DNA of 64,000 bases, taken from the NCBI GenBank assembly GCA_014871385.1, contig CM026424.1, forward strand, positions 17,693,542-17,757,541, in the 5' to 3' direction. How positions within the stretch are numbered: the first letter of the stretch is position 1; every line of letters starts with the position of its first letter. Below are positions 23,975-33,525 of the stretch, one piece after another. Source of the DNA: Ceratodon purpureus. Its lineage: Eukaryota > Streptophyta > Bryopsida > Pseudoditrichales > Ditrichaceae. The notes beneath the pieces were generated by a model that saw only the letters and a program-made list of their open reading frames with translations, was not told the DNA's origin and did no database searches. Both the position numbers and the translations under genes were made by a program.

Positions 23975-24403
23975 ATGAATCGGGTGCGGGGCCGGCTGTC
24001 GCCGCTGCTGGGATCCACGCTCCGCTCTGCAGGTGCAGGCGGTGTCGCCAAGGGGATTCACCAGGTTGCGAGAGCTGGAGAGGTGCAGGAGCTTGGGAGG
24101 GGTCTAGGTCGGGGTTTTGCGACTGCTGGAGCGCTGGTGCAGGAGACGCCGAAGCAGCGGGGATGGGTCCGGAGGGTGGGCACTGTGGCGCTCGGAACTG
24201 GTGTTGCGGGTGCTGCGGCGTGGGTTGCTACTGGCGACTACCCGCTCAGGAGGATCACCATGTTGTATACGATCCCGACAACGATGGTCGCACCTCAGCA
24301 ACAAAAACCCACCACAAACCCTCCCTACAAACACTCAATTAGAAAATACAACCACATAAAAATAAAGGAAACTCAAAACCAGTACTCCGAATTCAAGCTG
24401 TAA
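23975..24403 (+). CDS. Possible first exon of a mitochondrial protein
   Basis: ATG 23975 opens a GC-rich frame after a GC-rich leader. The first 60 residues are rich in Arg, Ala, Gly and Ser with few acids (MNRVRGRLSPLLGSTLRSAG), as in a mitochondrial presequence. A hydrophobic segment GTVALGTGVAGAAAWVA and then GDYPLRRITMLYTIPT follow. The last string loosely recalls the start of ABC1/ADCK atypical kinases, but that is a weak guess. The coding character ends near 24285 and the rest of the frame is A-rich and unlike protein. No later exon is seen within 1 kb, so it is either a truncated gene or only the first exon of a gene lost here. Confidence 0.4.
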   Translation: MNRVRGRLSPLLGSTLRSAGAGGVAKGIHQVARAGEVQELGRGLGRGFATAGALVQETPKQRGWVRRVGTVALGTGVAGAAAWVATGDYPLRRITMLYTIPTTMVAPQQQKPTTNPPYKHSIRKYNHIKIKETQNQYSEFKL

Positions 24404-25704
24404 TTTGGCTGGCAATGACCTACTCCGAAGGGGGGAAAGCGGACGTGGAAGGCGCCCAGTGGCCGACCGTGCCCAGTGCAACTTCCCATGACGCGGTTGT
24501 GACTAAGCTCGCGACGCATACAGTGCCAGTCCTCGCCTCCGAACGCAGTGCTTTGCAGGGCCCGGTATGGGTCATTAAGCTGCACGGTAATAGGTCATGA
24601 CGCAAGGTAAATCTTTCCCCTCGCATCAAGTAATAAAAAAGTAGGTGGCAAAAGACGCTATTGGAGAAGGAAAGTTATTTCGTGACGGTGTCTGGATAGG
24701 AAAGTAAAACAAGTGACGGTTTTAGGATAACAGAGTAATTCGGTGACGGTTCTGGGATGGTGAGGTTTTGGGAGGGCTTTGGGGGTGACGGTGTTGGGGT
24801 GGGGAGGTGAAAGGAAGTGACGAATATGGGTGAGGGGAGTAGGAGCGAGAAGTTTGTGGAATAAAGTGACGGAGTTGGAGGGGCAGGGTCATGAATGCGG
24901 TAATAAACTCGGGGGGTGGGGCAGGCGACGACGGTACTGGAACGCCGCGCGGAATGCCCGCGGCAGCCGCGTAATGGCCGCTCGGCGGCGTTCAAGGAAG
25001 TCGCGGCATGGGTGCGCCTGTGGAGTTTCCCCCACTTTGGTCCTCCCCTCCCACGCCCCCTTGCGTCGCGCCGGCACCCCATGCACCACATGCTCCGTCG
25101 CACCACCCTCCCCTCTCCCCTCCGTCGCCACTCCACTCGCTAGTTCATCTCTCACATCACGGGAGCGAGAGCCGCAGTACCACTCTCGGCTCGGTTGTCT
25201 CCGGACCCCAGCTAGCCTACTAGGGAGGGAGGGGGTGTGTGACGTTGGTGTCAGACCCAGACTCCACAAGTGGAGCGGTCCAGTACTTCCACCCTCTGGT
25301 ACAGACACGACCCGCCCGCGTGGTTGTGGTAGTTCACTCGCTTGTTTCACATAGTGGTGTTTCGTGCGTGTGGAAGGTGGGGAGGTTTCCAAGGTAGCAG
25401 TTTTGGGACTGGCATTGTGGGGAGGGAGGGAGGGTGAGTGAGTGAGTGAGTGTTGTGTGGTGTTTTGTGAAACGGTCGTGGTGAGTAACTGGCGGATCTT
25501 GCCTGCATTGGTTGGGTGATGCAGATGTGGAGCAGCGTGCATAGGAGGTGAGGAGCTTGGCGAGTGTGGGACAGAGGTTGGTGGTTTTTTAGTTTCGGTG
25601 AAAGTGGCGGTGTTGGTGGGGTGGCGTAGTTTGGACTGAAGGTGGAGCGGTGCATGGCGCCGTCGAAAGCAGGCGCATTGACCTGCTTTCAGCCGGGGGC
25701 GACG
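24404..25704. other. Intergenic and promoter region with GTGACGGT repeats
   Basis: At 24681-24880 the word GTGACGGT or GTGACG recurs about six times at spacings of about 30-45 bp, in both T-rich and G-rich contexts. The GC-rich stretch at 24880-25350 has open frames on both strands, with low-complexity content (Arg/Pro/His-rich), and these are taken as non-coding. A (GTGA)n run lies at 25433-25452. The region leads into the LRR-extensin start. Confidence 0.4.
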
Positions 25705-28497
25705 ATGAGGAGCCTGCTGCTGTTGTCTGTGTTGGCGGCGCTGGTCGCGGGGCACGTAGCTACTGGTACGTGGTGGAGTGGTGTCTGGGTTGTTTCTGGG
25801 GCTGTATTTGGAGTGGTTTTGTTGGTGCATGTCATCTTCTCCAGTTTTCGGCGTGGTGAGGTTTTCTGGGTTAGTTTCGTTTGGTGTGTGTCCTGTGCCG
25901 GTGAATCTGCTGCAATGTCGATGTTCTAGCCGTGTTCTCCGCCGAAGGCGGCGCAATGTAGGTTCTTTTGGTATTGGTGTCTTTGGTTTGTAATATTCAA
26001 ATGTCGATGGTTAGGAATGGGAATGAGATGTCTCACAAGGGCTACGTCACTTCCGGGTTTTGGGGATGTCGCTTTCTTGTGCACCGGTTCTTGTACACGA
26101 GAACCAGAGCCGTGCTTGATGCTTGTCTTAGGTGTGTCTACATAGAGTTCTAGATTGATCCAACGAGGGATGTCTGGTGAGGGGCTCCTGATTGGATCCG
26201 TGGATTGTAAGTTGGAAGTGCTATGGCCTCTGTTTCCTTGAGGATACTTGTTGACACCGTTAAATCCTTCATTTCACAGTCACCCCATCTTTTTTTATTG
26301 GGAAGATCTCTAAGAACTGTTTTCTTAACGAGTGGAGAGAGTATCATCTCTTCATCATGGAAGATACAAAATCGATCCACTCGCTAGTAGTATGTTCATG
26401 CGCCACCTTGATCTGTTGACGCTCATGGATCCCAGCTTGTGGTTTTATTTCGCGGCGCATCGTGGTTTTTCTCATGTCAGACATGTGGGCCCATGTCACT
26501 CTGCCATTGACTCGTCTCCTCTGTCTTTACACATGTCAGCTGGCTGTTACTCTTGCATCCGTTCTTTATTGATTTGTATATCTTGTTTGTCTACAGATAG
26601 CCCTGGGTTCGGCCGGGGCGGAAACCACCCTCCTGGAGTGGGCCACCACCCCCCTGGCGTGGGTCGCCACGGGCCCGCTTGGAGTAAATGGAGAGCTTAC
26701 AAGGCTCTGCAGGCATGGAAGAAAGCCATCACTGACGACCCTGAAGGAGTTACTGAGACGTGGGTGGGGCCTGATGTTTGCAGCTACGAAGGAGTGTTTT
26801 GCTCTCCTCCTCTAGACCCGGAGCTGTCATATCTGGAGGTGGTATCAGGCATAGATCTGAACGGCGCAAACTTGAAGGGTACACTTGTGCCTGAGCTGGG
26901 TTTACTTCGGGAGATTGGATTGTTCCATTTGAACAGCAACCGATTTTACGGAACAGTCCCTGAGTCGTTCAAGTACATGAAAACTCTGTTCGAGCTGGAT
27001 CTGAGCAACAACAAGTTGAGTGGGCCGTTTCCCGAGGTGACCTTGGATATTCCGAATCTGGAATATTTGGATATTCGTTTCAACAAGTTTTATGGCAAGC
27101 TGCCGAAGGAGCTTTTCTCAAAGCCTCTTGACGCTATCTTCGTGAATAACAATAACTTCGACGGTGAGCTTCCCGAAACTTTTGGACAGTCCAACAGCTC
27201 TGCAATTGTTCTTGCGAACAACAACTTGAATGGAAAGATTCCAGAATCTATTTCGAAGCTGAGTAGCACACTTGAGGAGATTGTTGCGCTTAACAATAAC
27301 TTCCATGGAGGCCTTCCATCGAACATCGGGGATTTGGAAAATGTCCATCTCTTCGATTACAGTGACAATCGTATCACAGGAGGGTTGCCTTCCAGCATCC
27401 AGAACATGTCAGCTTTGGAGACTTTCGACATGAGCAAGAACAAACTCAGTGGAAAGGTGACAGCTGAGCTATGTTCACTCGACAACTTGAGTGCTGTTGT
27501 TCTTGACGACAACTACTTCACGGGTGTAGATCCTTCATGTGCTAGACTTGGCGACATCATTTCCCTCAAGGGTAACTGTGTGTCTGGCTCCTCTGGGCAG
27601 AAATCCTCGGCAACTTGTGCTGCGTTCTATTCACCCCCAAGCGGCCCCACACCTACAACTCCAACTACTCCCACACCCTCATCTCCTTCGCCTCCGGTTT
27701 CGTCACCCCCTCCTCCTGTTTTATCTCCTCCTCCTCCCGTGTCATCTCCTCCTCCTCCCGTGTCATCTCCTCCTCCCCCAGTTTCTTCACCGCCTCCTCC
27801 TGTTCTTTCACCACCGCCACCCCCTCCCGCAGAGGAACCCAGTCCTCCTCCTGCACCAGAAGGTGAATGTCCTGAAGGCTACAGGGCTGGACGCAAGTCT
27901 GGAAAGTGCTTCATGCTTGTCAAGGAGCCAAAGACATGGAATGAGGCTGAGTTCTACTGCCGGAACCAATCAGATGGTCACTTGGCAGCAGTTTCGGACT
28001 GGGATGAGCTCAAGGATCTTGGTCGTATGTGCTACAGGTCGAACGAAACTATTTACGGTGATGCTATTAATCCTTTGGGTCTTGGCTGCTACTTGGGAGG
28101 AAGGAGACCATATTCCATTAGCCCACCGACTAAGGGATGGAACTACCCCTTGTCTCCTTGTGTTGAGTTCAACCAGAGTTTCTGGAACTACGGAGAGCCC
28201 AACAACATGGGAGGATATGAAGGCTGTCTTACCATAAAGTACGAGTCTAAGGAGCAGGCGATGAACCCTGCCAAGCTTCCTTACATGCTTAATGACTTGA
28301 GCTGTGATGTCCAGCTGCCATTTATCTGCGCATTGACAAAATGCGAGGACGCTGGATGCGACTTGCCCGAGACTTGCAAGACCATGGGTGACTCAGACGC
28401 TAAGTGTTACTCGGACGGAAGCAATTCAGTTGGATACAATTGCGGGTGCAGCGAATCTTACCAGGCAGATGGTTCGGGCACATGTATTCCTAAATAA
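25705..28497 (+). CDS. LRR-extensin with C-terminal C-type lectin and EGF-like modules
   Basis: There are two exons, 25705-25765 and 26597-28497, with the 831-bp intron between them. The donor CTG|GTACGT and acceptor CTACAG join in phase 1 to give 653 residues. Residues 1-20 (MRSLLLLSVLAALVAGHVAT) are a signal peptide. The LRX/PEX N-terminus follows (ALQAWKKAITDDP, WVGPDVCSYEGVFC) and then about ten LRRs at roughly 100-330 (FHLNSNRFYGTVPESF, LFELDLSNNKLSGPFP). A Cys-rich cap comes next, then a Ser-Pro4 extensin stretch at roughly 355-440 with six SPPPP motifs. Residues 445-600 form a C-type lectin domain (CPEGYRAG, WNEAEFYC, GEPNNMGG, LNDLSCD, PFIC). An EGF-like module (CEDAGCDLPETCK to CGCSESYQADGSGTC) ends the protein. 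LRX proteins are cell-wall proteins that bind RALF peptides and pectin. The EPN string is the mannose-type sugar-binding signature of C-type lectins. The extra lectin and EGF-like modules are not part of the known LRX layout. Confidence 0.88.
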
Positions 28498-30700
28498 TTT
28501 ACATTTATCTAGTCTTATGCTTTCTTCCAGATTTGCCAGGGATCAGGGGAGCCATGGGCGAAGCAGCGAGGGCAGACGGATAGGATTAGTTTGGTGGAAC
28601 TGCGTTAGGCAGAGTTCGATTAATTAGCAGCAGGCAGTGCATGTGGTGGATTTGCTTAGGGAGTAGACAGATATTGGAAGGTCTTATCTCTTTTATTTAG
28701 TGAAGGTGATGTCGTTAGATCGGGGTAAACCTTGCCCTATCTCTCTCTTCCCGATTGGCAGCTAGACACCGGGCAATCAAAGATTGCTCTCTTATGGCAT
28801 CCTGCGCAGCCTTGGGGCATCAGACTGTCTCACTGCCCCTTGTGTGCTGGGACACAGCTCATGTAGTGAGGTGGGTTTGGTTACCAACTGGCATTTATTG
28901 ATTTCTATCCATTCAACTGCTGTGGTACATGTATCTTCAGGTGGTGGATTAATTCAGACGGGGTAGAGCTCGCTGCACTTCTCACTGTGCTAGGCCTCGT
29001 GCTCTTTCTGAGCTAGATCACTGCCGATTCTTTGACTGTGAACAATTATTCTTTTAGGTTCAATCCCTCCCTTTTTTTTGTAAAAGTTTGGTGTTTTTAT
29101 CCTCATCTTTTCATGTATGTCACCCCAATTTCAGTTTTTTAAATAAGATCTCAGTGACAATGCATGTGTTACCACGATCCCTCTACCGATTTCGGTCAAG
29201 TTTTTTTCTTTTCGCTCGATTTTTGTATCTTGCTCCGGATTGTGAATACACTTCGCTAACTTTCATTTGTTACACTGGTGAGATGTCTTTCCTGCTTGTC
29301 AAACGATTTTTAATCTCTTGTAAGCTTGCTAGCTATTCACGTCCTTCCTGTATATCCTCGCATCCTCGCATGTGGAATGAGAGTGTGGACCCTTCCAATC
29401 CAAAAGAAATCGAGTTCCGCTACCTGTAAATAATACTTTTCTGTCATGGAAACTGCAAACGGCAGGTGTGTCAATAATCTACAGGTGATCGAAAATTCTC
29501 TGGTACGTTCGAATGTTCGCTATAATCGAAATATAGACATCGCCATGCTCCACTACAGAAATCCCTAGCAGACCACAATTTTCATGATCTTCTGACCAGC
29601 TCGGCTCTTTTGCTTATTGTATCGATGCGATGAAGTCGCACGAAAACGAATTCTAATTCTTCGTACTGTGTTTCTAATGAAAGGCTCATACAATTAATTA
29701 GTGAAGTTAGAACTTTTGAAAACAAAGTTTGCCACACCAGTTGAAGCCTGCAGTGCACATGTTTCATGTTGCTTCATAATCTTTGAATTTCTGCTGTCTG
29801 GAGAAGAGTACAGCATAGGAGTGCGGTGTTCCAGCTGTGTTACATGCGATATATGTATTTTGGTCCTGGGAATGATGGAAGTTGTGAGTTCACATCATTT
29901 CTATCTACACATTTCAACCTTTGAGTGTATCTGGAGCGTTTGGCACGTGGAAGTTAAGTAAGTGGCATCTCAGGTAGAAATGATGGCCAGTGGTGTTGTA
30001 AGCCGAAAGCCCAGGTGAACCATCAACTCCAGCACTGTATCCGCCATCGGTTTCAACTGGCTTTTGACGCTAAGTTAGGTTAACTCTTCAATGCTGATAA
30101 GGTGGGGGATCTACTCTGTCTTAACAAAGCAGATTCTCATGGAAACGACTTGCTTGTGATAGCATTTCAAAAAGAAGTTCAACCCAAATATTTTCATACC
30201 TTTGGAGCTCATATGTAATGTACCTTAGGAGTAGCTTCGGCAAAAAATAATTCCAAATAAAAAAACTGGATTAAAAAAATAATTATGTTGACAATGAAAT
30301 TAAATTAGATGAATGATAAAATAACTTGAAATAAAAAGCATGAATTGAAAATCAAATAAATTAAAAATGTTTGAAGTGATCACATGAAGTCTACAAAAAT
30401 AACAAATATCCAATGAAATTTCATCAATTGTAGATGAAAGTTGAACTTAAAGTTATTTATTTCTTGAGAAGTTGAATTTTAAAATTACATTTTTTATTGA
30501 TCGACATCAAAATTTGAAATTTATTAATTATTCCACTGAGGGATGATGAAGCTGCCCTTAAACTATGGTATGCATTATTATTACAATAAATAATTTTTTC
30601 AAACAATATGAAATTGTGATTGTAATTTTTTTTCTACTAATGGTTATGTACGAGACTTCATTTCTATAAAGAATATGGTTGTCTATGCACATCTATACCT
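28498..30700. other. 3' flank and intergenic
   Basis: The first several hundred bases are presumably the 3' UTR of the LRR-extensin gene. No other gene is recognised. A 113-codon ORF at 29088-29429 has no family motif. From 30230 the sequence is AT-rich. Confidence 0.4.
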
Positions 30701-31031
30701 ACCCCGGACAGTAAACCTCGCCCTCGTCTTAATGACGAGGTGGGCCTTCCTTTTTTTTTTCCTTCCCCTTTAATTTTAGGAGACTTACGGTTTTCTTTTA
30801 GAAATTTTGATATTTTTAATGAAACTAAAAACTCCAAATAAGTCTATTAGTACCCACTATATTAATTTTGAGTGGTTTATGTATATAAATTTTTATTTTT
30901 TATTTATTTATTTTTATTTCAGTTTTTTTTCATCAACAAAACAATTATAAGGAGCTTTTAGCCCGCTCCAATGGGAGCCATCGTTGAAGGGCCCTCGTTA
31001 TTAAGACGAAGGCAAGATTTATTACCGGGGT
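30701..31031. mobile_element. MITE of 331 bp with 7-bp target duplication
   Basis: The element begins ACCCCGGACAGTAAACC and ends with GGTTTATTACCGGGGT-like sequence; the ends pair over about 45 bp with small gaps, including CGTCTTAATGACGAGG on the left and CCTCGTTATTAAGACG on the right. TATACCT flanks it at 30694-30700 and 31032-31038. The interior is AT-rich and has no gene. The superfamily is uncertain; a hAT relative with an imperfect 8-bp duplication is possible. Confidence 0.8.
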
Positions 31032-31099
31032 TATACCTACAATTACAATAATTTTTTGTAATTTTTATACTACATTAGTAGTTTTGTTGATTGATGTTT

Positions 31100-31669
31100 T
31101 TTTTTTTTTTTTTTTTTTTTTGTTTATTTGTTTGTTTGTTTGTTTTTTTTATTTGAACAAATGGCATCTTTATTACCATTGCAAGAGAGGAACAGGACAA
31201 AAATACACACCAAAACGGAGCCCAGATGAAACCGAGCTGGCGACTCGCGAGTGAAGAGAGTAAGTCACAGCCTGAATAAAAGTGCCCATAAATAAAAGTG
31301 CCCCTATCTGGTCGGGTAAATTGCCATCGAAGATTGACGCCAGCTCGAGTAAAGAAGAGGTCGTGGGGAGACCAGAGCCTGGTGAAGGCGGTCTCATCAC
31401 GTTGGGCCCCTGCCGGCCGATGGCTGCGCACTTCCTGTACTTTGGACCAGGCGGTGCGGGCCAAGTCCCGGTAGGCATCCCAGAGCTTGATATCCACCTG
31501 CTGCTGGGGCCATCGGGCGTGCGCAAAGACGAAGGCGTTCCGTCGAAGCCAGATGAGCCTGATGGTGGTGCCACGGAGCAACGACCAGAGGTGTTGAAGA
31601 GCGGGAGGCAGATCCGTCCCAAGAAGTCAGTGCTCCCAGGTGAGCTTCTGCCAAGGCTGAGGGCGCTGA
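31100..31669 (-). mobile_element. 5'-truncated LINE (L1-like) with poly(A) tail
   Basis: The insert lies in minus orientation. Its poly(A) tail appears as the T run from 31100. A 13-bp target duplication TTGATTGATGTTT flanks it at 31087-31099 and 31670-31682. The remaining frame (about 31170-31620) reads LLRGTTIRLIWLRRNAFVFAH then LWDAYRDLARTAW. This is the segment downstream of the reverse transcriptase, near the zf-RVT region, in plant LINEs. The endonuclease and reverse transcriptase are missing by 5' truncation, as is usual for target-primed insertion. Confidence 0.82.
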
Positions 31670-31727
31670 TTGATTGATGTTTAATTGCCTAAAAAAGATT
31701 ATTTAGTGCAATCTTTTTAAGGAAGTT

Positions 31728-32579
31728 TCATTGTTTTCTTTGAAATTTGTCAATGCAATCTTTCAAAGCCGGGTTAGGTAGAAAGTCCAAGTCCTGGCAC
31801 TTTGGTGATCCACAACTTGGACATTTTTTATGAACAACAAAAGCATCGGTAACACATTTCTTACAAAAACTAGCACCACAACACCGAACCAAAACAGGCT
31901 CTTTCATTGAATCATTACACAGCGAACATGTGAATTCTAGCGGAATCTCTACCTTGCGGAGCATTAGTGGACTCTTAAGCCTCACTTCTCTTGCAACTTC
32001 AAACTTAGAACCTAAATCCTTCACCATTCTCTCCCTTCTCCTAGCCTGCAACACTCTGGGCCTCACTACCTTCCTGTCTGCAGAAACCACAAAAGACGTT
32101 TCATGCACTTCCTTTGACAAGCTCGATGTTGTGCAGTTGCTGATCGACGCTGAATTTCCACTAGAATCCCTCTCGCTGGTCACGCAGGACACTGACGATG
32201 TGGAGTACACATCCTCACCAAAGCCATCATCGATGCAACTACTTCCAGATTCGCAATGGTTCGAGATTTCTCGCGCTTGGAGGCTTTGCAACGCTTGTTG
32301 TACCTCCACTTCTGTGATGACATACGCTGGCACTCGCTTCACCAACACCCGCGAGTGCCTCCGAATCTTACTGCTAGCACCAAGAATCTCTTCCTTCGTT
32401 TCTTCATCGAAGACCCTAAAATCAAATGCCTCCTTGACCTTCCGTTTCCGTTTCTCCAACGCCGGCCGGAACTTGAGGTCGAAGAGCTCGTCCTTGAATT
32501 GCTGAAGAGCAATGGAATCACCTGCTACCGGAATGAAGTCAAACTGCTGAGACGCAGTGAACTTAAAATGTACCGCCAT
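31728..32579 (-). CDS. DWNN-domain RING protein (RBBP6/PQT3-like), intronless
   Basis: One uninterrupted 283-residue frame. Residues 1-90 (MAVHFKFTASQQFDFIPVAG to RRHSRVLVKRVPA) match the DWNN domain, a ubiquitin-like fold found at the N-terminus of RBBP6, yeast Mpe1 and plant PQT3. A Ser-rich linker follows at about 110-165 and then a basic stretch (VVRPRVLQARRRERMVKDLG). The C-terminal RING/U-box type finger lies at about 215-260 (CSLCNDSMKEPVLVRCCGASFCKKC, then CPSCGSPKC) and DFLPNPALKDCIDKFQRKQ closes it, as in RBBP6. RBBP6 proteins act in mRNA 3' processing and as E3 ubiquitin ligases. This copy lacks the CCHC zinc knuckle that normally sits between the two domains. The absence of introns hints at a retrocopy. 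The frame is intact, so it may be functional. Confidence 0.82.
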   Translation of the reverse strand: MAVHFKFTASQQFDFIPVAGDSIALQQFKDELFDLKFRPALEKRKRKVKEAFDFRVFDEETKEEILGASSKIRRHSRVLVKRVPAYVITEVEVQQALQSLQAREISNHCESGSSCIDDGFGEDVYSTSSVSCVTSERDSSGNSASISNCTTSSLSKEVHETSFVVSADRKVVRPRVLQARRRERMVKDLGSKFEVAREVRLKSPLMLRKVEIPLEFTCSLCNDSMKEPVLVRCCGASFCKKCVTDAFVVHKKCPSCGSPKCQDLDFLPNPALKDCIDKFQRKQ

Positions 32580-32760
32580 AGTGGGCTCTCACTCTCAACT
32601 GCAATAACACAGATGGGTTTATAGAATCTCACTTTCAACCGCAATAAGAAAAATTATGGATCAATGAAGGGATGCAAGAGAGTAGGTAGAGTGTCCCGCA
32701 ATAACACAAATGCGTCAATGAAGGGATGCAAGAGAGTTTGTATAGTGAAGCTGCGTCCGC
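32580..32760. repeat. Duplicated segment upstream of the DWNN gene
   Basis: CAATGAAGGGATGCAAGAGAGT occurs at about 32662 and 32715, and a CTCAACTGCAATAA-type word occurs at about 32592 and 32635. This is a small local duplication in the presumed promoter or leader of the minus-strand gene. Confidence 0.6.
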
Positions 32761-33342
32761 CAAGAGTGGAGCCGATGCACTGTTCCGTGACTTGGAGTGC
32801 ACGCCAAGTCATTGAAGTTTCTTAGTGTCAGGGACGGGGGTCAAGGTTGTCTGCCCGAAACCGTCAGGGTTATATCCACGACCTGTGACGTTGTCTTTGC
32901 GCCTGATGGATTTCGGACTGATCATGATTCACGGTATCCGACATTCTCCATGTTGTATATTCGGCTGTTTTCTAGGCTGAGCAGTCTAGCGGGGCGGCCT
33001 AATTTCGGTACCTTCGTCGGTGCATTCCGTAGTTGACCTGTTTACACATGAGGGTTCTGGGTGCAGTAATTGTTTTAGTAATCTATGCATCGCACCACAT
33101 GATTGTTTCAGATATGGATTGCTGTTGATAACCAGCAGTTTTTCGACTCATGAGTACCGAGGTGTCTCACAGAAAATTCCATTTGGTTTTTATCCTGAGA
33201 TTTTTGGAAGTGGACATGGGTAATTGCACAACAATATGTAGATCGTTGCTAAGTAAGAAACCGTCAACGTTGTTCATTCTGACTGGGTAAACTTCGTTGG
33301 ACCTTACTGTACTGTACAATTTTTGTTGAGAATGCGCTCTTG

Positions 33343-33525
33343 CAGAAAGGATCCAACGCACCACTTACACACCCTCAAGACGATGCCATGATGCTGATGC
33401 ACATGATCTGACTTTGCAGACCTTTAAAAACAATTGCCCCTTCACGAGTCCAGGAGATGGAAGCTCAGATCATCTGCTGGAGGCCGTAAAATAATTTTCA
33501 AGAAATGTAGGAACCATAGAAGAAC
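33343..33525 (+). repeat. Dispersed repeat copy A
   Basis: It shares CAAGACGATGCCATG, CTGATGCACA, TCTGACTTTGCA, GAGTCCAGGA, TCAGATCATCTGCTGGA and ATTTTCAAGAAA with 36379-36559, in the same order and orientation. Confidence 0.7.

Noticed and set aside
24889-25956. 355-codon minus-strand frame rich in His, Pro, Arg and Thr
   Set aside because: It overlaps the signal-peptide exon of the LRR-extensin gene on the other strand, has a low-complexity composition and shows no motif.
26332-26596. Upstream extension of the large LRR-extensin frame to 26332
   Set aside because: A strong acceptor at 26596 and a proper signal-peptide exon at 25705 in matching phase show that this part is intron.
27539-28237. 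232-codon frame overlapping the LRR-extensin exon
   Set aside because: Alternate-frame shadow of the Pro-rich and lectin coding sequence.
31282-31677. 131-codon plus-strand ORF opposite the LINE
   Set aside because: Antisense shadow of the LINE coding remnant.
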